DNA from: Phoronis australis
Taxonomy: Eukaryota > Phoronida > Phoronidae
Direction: 5' to 3'
NCBI GenBank assembly: GCA_002633005.1
Contig: NMRA01000018.1
Coordinates: forward strand, 207,641-253,122
Length of the DNA stretch: 45,482 bases
The notes under the pieces were generated by a model. The model was not told the origin of the DNA. It was given only the letters and a program-made list of their open reading frames with translations, and searched no databases. Within the stretch, counting starts at the first letter, position 1; every line of letters starts with the position of its first letter. The position numbers and the translations under genes are program-made. Of the stretch, positions 33,618 to 45,482 are shown in pieces.

Positions 33618-34933
33618 AATTCTCCAGTTAGCATGTGACATCAAAACAACGATTAACATTTCTGGTGGATTTTAGAACCCTAGGCGTTAAGGAAAAACAT
33701 TGCAGTCAATGGGTAGTTCAGTGTCATTACATATAAAATTGCTTTCTGTGTGGGTTACGCTCATAAAGCTTCTGCGGCTTACCCTCGCGTTTCAAGAAAC
33801 AGCGTTTACCCCTCGTCTTCCGTCGAGTGATCTCGGCCGTCATTCAAAACGCGGCTGCGTTATATTACATTCGCCCATCCAGCCTAAAAAATGGGGGGCT
33901 CGAGTTTTTGAGAATGTGGACCTTTTGCCTAAAGTTTCATGGCGAACGTTCAGAGCTATGAATTGTGCATTCGCCAAATTTTGGCAGTTCCTGCCTTTTT
34001 AGTGAACTTTGTCTCGTTTTCTATTTTTTCGGAGTTTATGTTTCTCTGAGGCGGACCTTTTGCCCACTTCGCCAAATGGAGGGAGGGCTTGTTCGAGCCC
34101 CTCGAGCCCCAGTGGGTGCGCGCATGTATCATGTCACTAGAACTCTTGTTCTATGTTTGTGCCGAACATAGAGGACACCATAAGAGTTCCCATTTTACAA
34201 TGAATAAAACAAAGCTTCGAGAAATAAGATCACCCATATGATAATTTAGTGAGAGTTTAGCAGTTTTGGTACACAGGTTTCGTGTTTATCAAGGAATATT
34301 GCAGAACACATTGATTGCGTAAGTCGTTACAATGCTTAATGCAGTTGTTAAATTATATAGACACCTTACCTGCCCTGGTCAATGATAGAGCGCAAATGTG
34401 TTACCCTCTGTTCTATTTAGACGCTCATTATTATTTAAAAATGAACATTAATTGTTATCACCTTGACAGCTAGGAGGAGGTCAGTCAGGTGACACCCGAG
34501 TTCAACACACAAACACTAGAGTGGTAAGTACCAAACTTTGCTGCCAAGTATCAAATTTTATGAATAATTCAATAAACCGTCAAATGGATTCCTATGAACA
34601 GGATAAAATTATCGGCCCAAGGACGTTTGCAGTCAAGTTCATGTGTTTCGTTATGCACCGTGCAGCGCCATCTTCTAGAACAATTGGGTCGTGTTTTAAC
34701 ATAGAACCATTTGTCTTTGTTTTTAGGAAAACAGGATTCTACTGAAAGTGTAACACAGCTTGGGTCCATAGAGGTTATGCTCGGTAATAATCACTTTGTA
34801 ATATAAACTCGATTTTTTAAGTTTAGAGAAGATACAATCGCTACTCTTTAGGTTCATAATTTGTCGGCTCAGCCACATTCCGCTCTTTACAGAGCACAGA
34901 ATTTACTTTACAAAAATTACATAAAAACAAAAA

Positions 34934-35215
34934 GAAAGCCTTTGAACGAGCAAACCACGCCCTTGATAAAAGCGTCAAAAGAAAATAACACATACGGTTT
35001 TAGAGAATGATGAAATCTGAGGAAAAAGTCAAAATGTGAAAATTTATCTAATGAAGAATGGTTTGATGCATTCGAAAGTGTTTACTCGGATACTGTGAAA
35101 TTTAACATCTAAGGAGAAATTCATCAATTTCATATCAAGAACTTTGTAATCATTACGATTTAAATAATTTGTCGGAAGATACTGAATATGTATTAGACAA
35201 TTTAATTCGAAATAT
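34934..35215 (+). pseudogene. Degraded non-LTR retrotransposon fragment
   Basis: Broken frames read KAFERANHALDKSVKRK (with stops after it), RMMKSEEK, then a 24-codon patch at 35038-35109 containing NLSNEEWFDAFESVYSDTV, and later NNLSEDTEYVLDN in another frame. This order resembles the linker between the endonuclease and reverse transcriptase of LINE ORF2 proteins. No catalytic motif is preserved here. Several stops and frameshifts mark it as dead. Confidence 0.35.
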
Positions 35216-35307
35216 GAGATGAATGTGATGGGGTACCATTGGTGTATTTTGAATATTGTACACCGCTTTTATTCATAGTTTGTCACTCCTGTAGGAGTCG
35301 GAGGTGA

Positions 35308-35362
35308 TGTGTGTGTGTGTGTGTGCGTGCGTGCGTGTGTGTGTGTGTGTCTGTGTATATAT
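35308..35362. repeat. GT microsatellite
   Basis: An alternating GT run with GTGC interruptions and a short TATATA end. Confidence 0.9.
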
Positions 35363-36246
35363 AACTTAGCGGAACGAAAGAAATTAGGGGCAAACGGTCA
35401 TGCTCGTAATTATAGCGGGTGCATCAGGTGCTAAGGCAACCCACACTGACAGGCCTGGTTTGTTTCTTATTAATTTGGAATGATCGGTTATGACTGACAT
35501 CTGGTGCACCGGGGAAGATCTTACGACGGTGTCATGGGCGGCTATAGGGGAAAATAGGGGAAGCCCGGGCAAAGACAACGACCCATTTCGTTGCGAAATA
35601 GCCAGCATAATAGACTTCAAAGTTGCCCATACGTGTATTTAGATGCCATTTCTTTGACAACTGTTGGGGTCAGTGACTAATGGAATTGCTTATTACATGA
35701 AAAGTCAACACTAGCGCGTTGTAATATTGGGCGTCAATAGCGATGCCAAGCGACCGCTTCTGCTTTTGATATCTTCTCCTGCTACCCTCTCTCGCAAATT
35801 GTCCCTTTGCCTGAATATTTCTTAATGGACTCACGAAATGTTGATTTCCATGGGATATTGTGTCGCAGTTCTAGGTGAAGCGGCTTGTGGACTAGACGGT
35901 CTCGCCACCTGGTGACTGTAAAAAGCATAGAAACGCAGTCTCCGTCCGTAATTAAAATGTACTCCGTACTGGCGGTTGACCACTGACGCGACTGTCATGC
36001 GTGCAATCAAAGATAAGGAAATGATGTTAGAACGGAGTTCACGAAATTTTTATAAACTGCTATTGTTTTCAGCTGACGAAATTCGGTGTGTCCTGAAGCA
36101 AGGAGAATCATCTATAGGCCTACTGCCGCTATTGAAGAGCTACATCGTTTGTTTTAGACCGCTAATGTGAGGATCGTTAACCTCTGCCAACGCCTCTTGC
36201 CCCCGATTGCTGTGTTCATGCTCTGAAAGTTAGTTGATTGATTTTT

Positions 36247-36279
36247 TGGATGGTTGGTTGGATGGTTGGTTGGTTGGTT
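36247..36279. repeat. TGGT/TGGA microsatellite
   Basis: About eight 4-base units (TGGT with two TGGA variants), 650 bases upstream of the FABP start codon. Confidence 0.85.
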
Positions 36280-36775
36280 TACCTTGGTAACAGCCTTTCA
36301 CTCAAACATGTTATGGTGAAAGTCTGAAAAGAACAAATTTGAGTTCTCGTACGTCTTTCCTGTGATCAACAAGAAGGAAGAATTTTAGATTGTAAAAGGG
36401 CATCTCGTCAGATATTGTTCCGGAAACTTGAAACGCTTTATGTATCGTATCTTGTCAGATTTTCAACTCACCACCATTCAACGATTACCCTAGTCACCGA
36501 AAGAAAGGCAAGCTGTTTGAAAAAGTAATGAGTTATTCTTTGAACGTGATCATAAAAAAACAGTAAATTTAACCATCGCCGTGTTTTGAAATAATAGCAG
36601 TTGAAGTAAACAAAGATTTAATGCAAATCATTGTTTTCGACGGAAATTGAACTGGCGAAGCAATTACCTCCGGGCGTAAGTTTCTCGGTATTGACATATT
36701 CGCTTTCACTCAGACCGAACACCAGATAATAGTCAAAAGGGTGCGCCTCTTTCTCACTGCCTTTTCCTGGAGCGT

Positions 36776-36913
36776 TTTTATACAGACACGTGACCATTCC
36801 CAGTATCTTTGTAGCAGGTCATTTTCAAAGTGGGAAAAAATTAACAACAGACAACGCGCGCTCTATTAATCACACCAGACGAGAGCTTGGTCATAGTCTG
36901 CGCGTCACTCAGC
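36776..36913 (+). promoter_or_regulatory. Candidate FABP promoter and 5' UTR
   Basis: A TATA-like TTTTTATACAG (36776-36786) sits about 130 bases before the start codon, followed by an E-box CACGTG (36787-36792) and one nuclear-receptor half-site AGGTCA (36816-36821). FABP/CRABP genes are often controlled by nuclear receptors, but one half-site is weak evidence. Transcription would start around 36805-36815, giving a 5' UTR of about 100 bases. Confidence 0.4.
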
Positions 36914-36998
36914 ATGGCTCCAGGAAATGAAGTCGACTTTAATGGAAAATGGAAACTTTGCGACAGTGAAAACTTCGAAGGATTTTTAGAAAAAATGG
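36914..36998 (+). CDS. Intracellular lipid-binding protein (FABP/CRABP), exon 1
   Basis: These proteins are cytosolic beta-barrels of about 130 residues that carry fatty acids or retinoids. The exon encodes MAPGNEVDFNGKWKLCDSEN then FEGFLEKM plus one base, and ends at a consensus donor (GTAAGT). The family signature near the N-terminus (F-x-G-x-W-x-x-x-x-S-x-N-F-x-x-x-L-x-x-M-G) is intact. The intron falls where family members have their first intron, just after the helix-1 region in phase 1. The start has a fair context (CAGCATGGC). The N-terminus is a few residues longer than usual. Exons 2-4, with the rest of the barrel and the ligand-binding Arg/Tyr, are not in the window, so the subfamily cannot be fixed. 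Confidence 0.85.
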
Positions 36999-39139
36999 GT
37001 AAGTGTAGTTAGTTCCAGTATCTTTCGGGGGGTTGGTATCTAAGCCGAGAGATATCGATGTTTCCAACTGGTTTCGAACCTCAGACGCTGCCTCTGGCAC
37101 TATCACTTATTATGGGTAACATTTTGCGAACACCAACACTGGCTTTCTTTTCAACTTAGCTAACGTGACCTTATTGCCCTGAGAAAATTAGAACACAACA
37201 CCTCTCGTACTACTAGAAGAGAGTGTGTGAATTTCAAATGATGTTCGTCGGTGAAAAAGTCCACTGGCTATAAATTTGTGAATTCTTTTATGAGCAACTG
37301 AAATGTTATTAATCTTTCCATTGTTATGATAATAACGGATCCCTTGGGACTTGCTGTTATGCTTTGGGAATAAACATAAAGTGATATATGCGTGCGTGTC
37401 ACAATTTGCGCTTTAGAAACAAGATATAAATTCTTGGTTGAATTTTCAATCGTTTTAACATCATTTGGCCAACGATGGATGGTTGTCAAATTGTTTTATA
37501 GATTGCTTTCGACTATGTTAGGAAACAGAAAGAAAGTCCCATTTTTGAGTTTGAGACTCCGAGGTCACCGATCACTAAGTAAAATCAACAAATCTATGTA
37601 GAGAGACACTAGAACACGTTGCAGTGTCAATTTGTGAGAGCACTTTGTTGAACTGCTTCAAATATTTGATAAGCTCGAACAAGTAGGGAATTGATAACCC
37701 AGCAATAGGAAACAACTGACACTGCAAACAAAAACACGATAAAACTTGGAAGTTATTGTAGCGACTCGGGCGTATACAATGAAAATGCGATGTCTCTCCT
37801 TACACTTCAACGTGTATAACAAGTTTCATTCGTTCATACTTTTATTTAACAGCGGTCGTCTTCAGGTCTTCAGTATTTTCGGTGAAATCCAAGTATAATA
37901 GGCACCATTCAATTAGCATTTTAAAATTTTCTTTATCCGACATTCTCGACACATTGTACTAGATCACAACCAAAGATATCTTTTTAAGATTGACATGTCT
38001 TGTCATCGCACTGATAAGTCTTCTACTATAAGTCAGCGATCACGTGATGTCTGTACTAAGTCTCCCACAGGCTGGTATGTGGGTGGCCGCCGCGGGGGCC
38101 TGCCACCTCAGTCCTGAATCGTCTGCCATGGTAAAGTGGTACACCATACATACATAAACACCAACGAGTGGCACTACGGTTACATCCCAACTGCAGGGAT
38201 ACATTCCGTAGGCGCCTGACACTGGCGAGCAACATGCTTCGCTTATACATGGCGCTACTTCGCGAAAACTTTTGTGATCTTGAGTTTTCGCGTATACTGT
38301 GTATCACGTCAACGGAACGCTGTCCCGATAATGTACAAAATGTGCATCCCTTTTAGAAAAATGTAGTTCTCTAGAAAAATAAACACGAAAACCAAGCCGG
38401 ATTAAATTGCTACTAATTTCAACTCGGTTACGACGGTTTGGAACGTGGGCACGGTATTTTTCTAATTATTAAGAATTAAGATTTTTTATATTTCTGGAAC
38501 AACATAAATGAGGCTTTACCTTGAATCGCAAAAATCCGCTCCGTGGTCTACATAAAACACAATCTAACTGTTTCCAGTAGCCTGTTACTTTTAGACTTTA
38601 TTTATGACTTCAAGTTCAGACAGCATTGAAAATAATCTGCCTCATTTACGTCGTTTTAAGTCATTAAAAGTGTTTTATGTTTTCCTCTATTGAAAAGAAC
38701 TTTCCCAAAGAACGCTTTTATAGACGGGTAAGTTTTTAAGCTGATTCTATAAATAAACCATGCATTTTAAATTCATAAAAATACAAAACTAGTTTGTTTA
38801 TCGGAAGTTATTATAATGAACAACTATAGATTTCAACACGAGGGGTGTCCTTTTGGCTAAACCATCTAATTAGAAAGTCCATTTAACAATTATTGTTCCG
38901 GTCTGGCTAAACCGCTGAAATGGGGTTCAAAGGACATTATTGGTTTTACAGCCGCAAACAAAGCATTTTTTGGGATTACTGTTGGATGGGAAAGACTTCT
39001 TGAAGTTATAAGCGTTGACCAGAACTCTAAAAGAACAAATTGTATTGTGTTTTTGTGATTTTATTACAAATCGCTAATTTTCGCCATTGTCTGACAGACA
39101 TTTGCTGAAATCAGGGCGGTGATGGACCAGTTAAATACC

Positions 39140-39390
39140 GTAAACTCGCAGGTTATCACCCATGCCCGGGTAATCGCCCATCCCCGACTATTTGTCAATT
39201 TTCGATTTAAGCGTCCACTGCTTGTAATCGCCCATCCCCTACTTTGTGCAAATTTCCACATAAGCGCCCACCTCTCGGGTAATCGCCCATCCCAAATTTT
39301 CGGTTTAAGCGCCCGCTGCTTGGGTAATCGTTAAACGCCCTGTTTCAGGTTATCCCAATTTAAGCGCCCAGGGCGTTAACTCGCGAGTTT
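39140..39390. repeat. Tandem repeat built on AATCGCCCATCCC and AAGCGCCCAC
   Basis: About three to four units of roughly 55-60 bases alternate GGTAATCGCCCATCCC with TTTAAGCGCCCACTGCTTG variants. A related word (AAAGCGCCCACTTTCGCC) occurs alone at about 42352. Non-coding. Confidence 0.65.
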
Positions 39391-40056
39391 ACGATGCGCT
39401 TAAAATATTTTGCCTTTTAACTCGTGGGATTTACCTCCGCCAGCATGGCATTTGACTGCTGGGTTACGGCGCTGAGGCTGATCTCAGAAAATTATTTTTT
39501 TCTTGCCGATAATGTCCCTTTAAACTTATAAATCCAACTGACGATTCTTTGAGTGTACCAAATGACGTTTTGTTATGTTGACAGCAGCGAAACATGAGAG
39601 AGGATTCAGCTGGCCTAGCCCCCTCCCACTACTTGGTTCTTGAAGTCATTCCCACTACCACCTGTCCACAGCCTCAGGGCGGGGGCAGGGATTATCTTTT
39701 ATGCGGTTCTCGCGGATCTTCCGCGGTTTTAAAATGTCTTCATTTAAAATCATATTTGCAAGATCTTTTACTAGTTTCGTTTCTCCCGTTTTTGTTTCGT
39801 CTTTGTTAGTACGCCGAGTTACGTTGTGGAGACCGTTCCTTGGTAGGCGAGTTCGTCAATTTTAGGTGACCTTAGTCATTATACGGCAAAACGAGTGAAA
39901 TCTATTTCTCTGTATACCAGGAATAAATTACACACAGTCCCGTTCAGAGGATAATTAGCCAGTTAGTGTCATTTAGAAATAGCCGAGGGCGCAGTCGCCG
40001 CGGTGAGTGAGAGAAATATTGTACAGTAACTAAAGGTTGTAGAGGTCGACTGATTT

Positions 40057-40168
40057 CGCCGGTTCCACCTAATCAATCGGATAAGATATCTGATTTGTTT
40101 AAAAACCGGAAGTCCTCACGGAGAACTCATCACTAATGTCTTAGCCGGTTGACTCGGTGGAACCGGCG
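40057..40168. mobile_element. Short foldback (MITE-like) element
   Basis: CGCCGGTTCCACC (40057-40069) is exactly inverted at 40156-40168, and the pairing continues inward with a few mismatches (TAATCAATCGGATAAG against GAGTCAACCGGCTAAG read in reverse). About 112 bases in all, no open frame. Confidence 0.6.
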
Positions 40169-41405
40169 ACGTCAATCAAATCTTCCCATTTGTGAATTAT
40201 TAGAAGAATTAAACACTTTTAGACCGTTAACAGATATTTTTATAGCTATATCACTTAAACTTTGAAACAAAATAATTCCTTTTGTATACTGTAGTCAACC
40301 CTCAAACGTTTGAAACAAGTCTGAAAATTCCTTGCAATGTCTGCTAAATCTATAAGCGTGACTAAGACGTTGAGCAAACTGAAGTTTATCGGCGGCTGAT
40401 ATAAGCCAGTTCAGCAGACTCATGGCTTTTGTATAAAAAAACGATGATGAACCATAAAGTCTTCGTCGAACAGATTTCTGTCATATTGGACGTATTGGAC
40501 TATCCAGAGAGCAATTCTTAAGCAATAGGAGAAAATGCGATTTAGACGCTAACACACTCATAAAATGACACGTGAACCAACATTTCGTCCCATATTGCGT
40601 CAGCAAAGAAAGATCTCCCGAGAGTTTTGAATACTCGCCTGTGCCTGCAGTAGATGAGTATTTAGTTGCCAACGGGACTAGAACACCACTGCTGTGTGGC
40701 TGGTGTTCTTAACTGTTAGAATTAACATAGGATTACCGTGTTGGTGTACAACGAAAGTCGTGCAATAACCCCGCTCATTACAATTATCAAATTTTGAATT
40801 CATCGTGAAGAGTGATACTTCTAACATACTGACGTAGGAACTAAGTGTTACCTGAACAAGCATCTGGTTAGAGTTTGGGCACTTGGGACATACGTTCATT
40901 GACGCGTGGAGGAGGGGGGGGGTGATTGTGGTCTCCCTCACGACATCTTAGATCTGCCAATGTGAAAAGCGCTCGAAAGGACGAGAGGTGATGTATCTTT
41001 TAATTATTGTTGTCAATAGCAGCGTGATGTGAAAACCATAATTGCACACTTCCACAGAAAATAGTTTCCTCTCCTCTAGTGAGCTGTTAAACATTTCCGT
41101 CTACTGTCGTGAGTCTAGTGATACCATTGCAATTAATTAATTGTTTCATTTAATTCAGTCTGAAAATCACACTAAAGAGTACAGAGTGAAAAATAAACGC
41201 CAGGGCCATTTGGCATAAATTAAAGTTAATGCCCAATAACTCGTATCACGCTGGGTGTATAACCGTTAAACAACACATTTGACGCCATGCAGCTACTATA
41301 TTGTGTCCAGTCCATGACTTCTTCATGTCAAACTCCTCAGGGCACTGTTTTGTTAAAGCTGCACATAAAAACACTAACATAGGTATACCACGCTCCAGCC
41401 TCCAG

Positions 41406-41530
41406 TTCAGTAACACTAGGACCTCGCTAAAAAGCAAGACTTCGCGAGATTACGTGAGATATTGCTGTGTATTTCAAATGACTTTGGCTAGGTTTTAGCT
41501 AGGTATAGCGTAGGCTCTAGCGTTACTGAA
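41406..41530. mobile_element. MITE family TTCAGTA, copy 2
   Basis: Ends TTCAGTAACACTAGGACCT and its inverse ending CGTTACTGAA. The inner block AAAAAGCAAGACTTCGCGAG is identical to that in the copy at 30704-30840, but the centre is shorter by about 12 bases. Confidence 0.7.
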
Positions 41531-43562
41531 CGCACGCCAGGTTAGGCAATTAAGTACTATTGATATCATATCATACAAAGATTTAAAGACTGAATTTAAG
41601 TCAGTTTTTATGAAATATGTGACGGTCCTCCCTTAAAATTCAACCCGGAGCCTGGATCCTGACCCTGAGTTAGTCATATGACGCTATCCCAGCTTTTTCT
41701 GCCGCTGTAAATATTGCAACACCAATCCAGACGAAGAGCTCTGGTTAGCCAAAACATAAACACAATACACAATATCTTCTTTGATTTTTGGTAAGGCACC
41801 TCTATTGCCAGTTAAAACAAATATTTTCTTTCCATGTCAATAGAAAAGCTATTCAGCCTTTGCGTGAAAAGTGAAATGTATGAACTGAAAACGACGAAAA
41901 ACATCGAAAAATGTCAGCATGTAATTATGAATTTAAAAATTGCAAAACGCAGGTCGAGTTATAACGTAAAAAACTGATACAGATAACATACAGAGTGTTT
42001 CAAAGTATGATTCCGACTGAAAATGCAACATATTAGGACCATTAGCATGTCAATAGGCTCGTTCAAAAATTGAACAGCGCCACTAACATTCCAAGGTATT
42101 TTCCCAGGATGCAATACATGTGTCATGCACTTGTCCAGTCAAAATTGTGAATTGCAGTACTGACACCAAGAAATAGGCAAAAGGCAAATATCTGTGCTAA
42201 GTCCCTTATTAATCAGTTAGGGGTGCCTGAAAAGGAAGTAGTCGTGCATTGCATTTTTCTACCTCGCGACACAGGAGAGTTCAATCCAGGTTGGGCCTAT
42301 TCACAGGGTCACCTAACACTAAAATGTAAAGCAATAGCACCCTTTTAGATAAAGCGCCCACTTTCGCCTTCTGGGAACGCCCTGTTGGTCATTCCTTGAA
42401 TACAACCACATCGTCACAACTAGTATTACTGTAACGAATGGACAGATGGGTCGATGTTGAAACAGACGTCTATCAATCGTAATTCCGTCTGATTAATCTG
42501 AATCGACAGTCTTGAGACGTTCACAATGCCCCTTGCGATTGTTAACATTAACTAATCGTGATCGCGAGTACGGAGAGGAACTGGTATTTGTAAAGCGCAC
42601 TTTCCTGTTTCGACATTGTAAACTGAATGCATTCTCTTGAATGGTTCAAAATCGTCGCACTTGGTCACAAGAAGGTTTTTCGTACTCAGCTTCGTTTCAG
42701 TAAATAATTACTATCCATGTACTAAAAGTATTGATTTAATGAGGAAAAGCAGTCATTAACGTAAAGACTTTAAAAGTAGAATAATTTAGTTACAATTAGC
42801 GCTGTGTTTGCGTCACTAATGTAGTGTTATTGCACATACCGGGGTATATGTGGTTTTTAGTCATATATACTTTTGTTGTTGTAGGAAAATTTTCTTAAAG
42901 AGGCTTGGAACGCAAAAGCTCGTCCAAAATTTCTTTTAAATAATTTCTGACGAAAGTGCCATCTCGCAACTTCTAGTACAGAGAAATTCATTTTCCCCTG
43001 TGAGGAAATTTTTAGAAAAAAATCACAGAATTCATGATTTTTGAAGTTCACGCGAAGGAGGAACTCTGTGGTTACTACAGAGTTTCAAATCTCCCTCACA
43101 CTTATGATAAATGCGCGCATGCACTTACATTTGCTTGAAGTCGCTTGAGGTCAAAGGTCACATTTTCCATGTAAGGGAAATGCGCTACGTCTATGTCTTG
43201 CCATATCAAATCAGGAGACGTGGTTTGCCTTGTGGGAGAAAATTGATGAAGTGACGAGCAGTTCACAGATCGCTTAGTTGAAATTTGAAGCTGAAAGAAA
43301 ATGCTTTGATATCAACACAAATTAAAGATGTTTACGAATTAACCCTGAACATTTGTGGTGAGCAGGTTGAATTCTGTTTCAGTGGCACAGAACCACTTTC
43401 AATGTTGCAATTCAGTCTGTTTATCGCGTTCCAGGCCTCTTTAAAGCCAAAAATATTTTATATGAATTTTAACTCGTTACAAATCATCTCTTTCCAATCT
43501 CAGTTTGCTGCTATAGCGATCATGAAAAATCATAAAGAGTTATGGCACGGATTATCATGCTT

Positions 43563-43981
43563 GTGTGGTGGTCGACAGTGGTCATGTTAAAGCCCATTTC
43601 GCACGAGTCAATACAAAATAAGCTGGATATATTTCCGTTTACTGCGATTCCATGGGGCTAATTCATCTGACTTTCCATGAGAGAAGCCAAGCTACAGGGT
43701 TCTTATCGACAAAGTTTGAAGGCATCGAACCACCTTACCAATCGTAATCGTGGCCATGTTGATGGCGGATTGTCACTGGGCGGCCGCATCCAGAAAAAAA
43801 AAACGGACGTACGAGTATTTGAAAAATAATTTAGGTATCAGCAATTGAGGAATTAAAATACGGCTTACACAAAGAATCTTGACTTGACTAAAATCGCGTA
43901 GAAGCTTCGCAAGTTCCTTCGGTACTCGAGATAACACAAAAACACTAAAACTGTTTTGTAGATTTAATTGTGGCGGTAAAA
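43563..43981. repeat. First copy of third allelic duplicate block
   Basis: Repeated at 43983-44402 after one N. The two copies differ by a few substitutions and one base in a poly-A run. Confidence 0.85.
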
Positions 43982-43982
43982 N
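43982..43982. other. Single-base assembly gap
   Basis: One N directly separates two nearly identical 420-bp copies. Confidence 0.85.
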
Positions 43983-44402
43983 GTGTGGTGGTCGACAGTG
44001 GTCATGTTAAAGCCCATTTCGCACGAGTCAATACAAAATAAGCTGGATATATTTCCGTTTACTGCGATTCCATGGGGCTAATTCATCTGACTTTCCATGA
44101 GAGAAGCCAAGCTACAGGGTTCTTATCGACAAAGTTTGAAGGCATGGAACCATCTTACCAATCGTAATCGTGGCCATGTTGATGGCGGATTGTCACTGGG
44201 CGGCCGCATCCAGAAAAAAAAAAACGGACGTACGAGTATTTGAAAAATAATTTAGGTATCAGCAACTGAGGAATTAAAATACGGCTTACACAAAGAATCT
44301 TGACTTGACTAAAATCGCGTAGAAGCTTCGCAAGTTCCTTCGGTACTCGAGATAACACAAAAACACTAAAACTGTTTTGTAGATTTAATTGTGGCGGTAA
44401 AA
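43983..44402. repeat. Second copy of third allelic duplicate block
   Basis: 420 bases matching 43563-43981. A 107-codon minus-strand frame (44155-44478) overlaps it, but the poly-A length difference between the copies shifts that frame near its end, which speaks against its 3' part being coding. Confidence 0.85.
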
Positions 44403-45482
44403 TGCATTTCAGCACGGCACACTTGAGCGTTTTATCTATAGTGCTTTCGTCTGGTTTTCTAGGCATATGTAAACACACTTATCAATAGTTTGTGATCGGG
44501 AGCCAGCCAGCTTCCTGATTTACGACATGTCTTGGCCTTGGGCCATATTTCTCGTCACCACGTGCTCATATTTTTGTCTAAACGTTAGAATGTCCATTAC
44601 CTCAGACAACCTATTAGAGACTGATTGCTGAAGACATGTGTTAAATACATTAACATAAAATGCGCTAATGATGAAATATGAATCGTTCATTCAGAAGTAT
44701 CAACCTTCTCGTTTTCCAAATTCGTCTGTGTTGTCATCAATCACGATCGGATGTGTTAAAATTCATGTAGTCTGCAAGGGCGGCGCAGCACTGAAATAAG
44801 TGTGAGCTGTACCACCCCCTGCCCCCTGTGGTGCGCCGGCCATGACAGTCTGAACAGGCTGACCCTATGCGCAAGCTCTAAACTACGCAACCGCACACCT
44901 TTTAAGCAAAAACTTGAATTATCAAGTTGGCTAACGATCTGGCTCGGGACAAAACCACAACAGCTGGGATTGTTTTCAAACGAAATCACATTTTTTCTCA
45001 AGCACAGTCATTTTGACTGTGTCTAATATTGATCTTAAGACTAGCATAAGGCGTCAAAACGGTTAAGAAACACGCTTCGAAGCTGCTGATTCGACAAGCG
45101 GATGGACAAAGAAAGGAGAGGAAACCTACTTCCCTTGCGCCCACCATCGAAAATAATAAAAAGACATTGTATTCTGTTATCATAAATTATCATTAAAGCC
45201 AGTTACCAGCAAATTATGGACTACTGCTATTGTATTTGTCCATTGAGTTTGAAATTTTAGCCTCTCTTGTGATATCGCACAGCCACTTCCCAGTAAACAT
45301 GACAGTATTGGCCCAGTACTGGATTTCTGTTGCTTGATAACGCTTGTACCGTATACCGGTTTACGTTTCTGGGCCACGAATGGCCCAGTACCGTCCCCAC
45401 GACACAAACCCAGTGAACTTTCCCTTAGCGGCTCGCCGGTATTGGACCGGTAAACACAGACTTGAACACAAGAGGGCAGTTA

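Larger units (their letters stand above)
25378..36775. other. Mostly intergenic or upstream stretch
   Basis: This lies between the 5' end of the minus-strand gene and the plus-strand FABP gene, so the two are divergent. No convincing exon of either was found. An untranslated first exon of the minus-strand gene may be here; the GC-richer block at 28.0-29.3 kb is the most promoter-like. The stretch contains hairpin elements (26.2, 28.55, 28.7, 30.7 kb), a duplicated block (28.4/29.1 kb), an allelic duplicate (31.7-33.6 kb), a retrotransposon fragment (35 kb) and microsatellites. Confidence 0.4.
36999..45482 (+). other. First intron of the FABP gene, running off the window
   Basis: No frame resembling FABP exon 2 was found in the 8.5 kb downstream of exon 1. 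The stretch contains a tandem repeat at 39.1-39.4 kb, hairpin elements at 40.1 and 41.4 kb and an allelic duplicate at 43.6-44.4 kb. Some open frames of up to about 100 codons occur but lack splice support or conserved motifs. Confidence 0.5.

Noticed and set aside
40678-40941. 87-codon minus-strand frame with an internal donor (CAG/GTAACA)
   Set aside because: No acceptor or partner exons; length is within what chance gives in 45 kb.
44155-44478. 107-codon minus-strand frame starting MPRKPDESTIDKTLK
   Set aside because: The start looks protein-like, but no donor is found and the other allele has a different poly-A length that shifts the 3' part of the frame.
1-45482. CRISPR arrays, prokaryotic operons, phage or plasmid modules
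   Set aside because: No regular spacer-repeat array, ribosome binding sites or gene clusters are present; the DNA is clearly eukaryotic.

Overview
This window is animal nuclear DNA, not bacterial. It is AT-rich, has no long open frames, operons or Shine-Dalgarno sites, and contains GT-AG exon islands, a tRNA-derived SINE, several hairpin (MITE-like) elements and microsatellites. The high polymorphism and repeat-rich introns suggest an outbred invertebrate. I cannot name the species from the sequence.

Two real genes can be supported. (1) A multi-exon gene on the minus strand runs from a start codon near 25.05 kb (or its allelic copy at 23.2 kb) to a stop codon at 980-982. I assembled it by eye from good splice sites, open frames and matching intron phases: exons at 25.0/23.1, 22.46, 21.96, 20.3, 18.8-18.1, 17.46, 8.6, 6.27, 5.93, 2.46, 1.91 and 1.0 kb. 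The 5' end (82 codons plus the next two exons) and the 3' end (a run of phase-1 exons closing with a stop) are the best parts. The middle is incomplete: exons are missing between 20.3 and 18.8 kb and possibly between 17.4 and 8.7 kb. I do not recognise the protein. (2) On the plus strand at 36.9 kb there is the first coding exon of an intracellular lipid-binding protein (FABP/CRABP family), with a TATA-like element and an E-box upstream. Its other exons must lie beyond the window.

A decayed THAP zinc-finger gene (minus strand, 15.9-16.4 kb) lies inside an intron of the first gene. A degraded non-LTR retrotransposon fragment lies at about 35 kb.

The sequence has three single-base N gaps (23557, 33011, 43982). 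At each one the sequence after the N repeats the sequence before it with a small percentage of differences. These are best read as two unmerged alleles placed end to end by the assembler, not as true tandem duplications. One pair duplicates the first coding exon of the minus-strand gene and shows a 752-bp intronic insertion/deletion. Another shows a 13-bp indel.

Layout: 0-9 kb, 3' half of the minus-strand gene; 9-17 kb, repeat-rich intron with the THAP relic; 17-25 kb, 5' half of the gene with the first allelic duplication; 25-36.7 kb, mostly intergenic repeats, a GC-richer block at 28-29.3 kb and the second allelic duplication; 36.7-45.5 kb, FABP promoter, exon 1 and a long first intron with the third allelic duplication.
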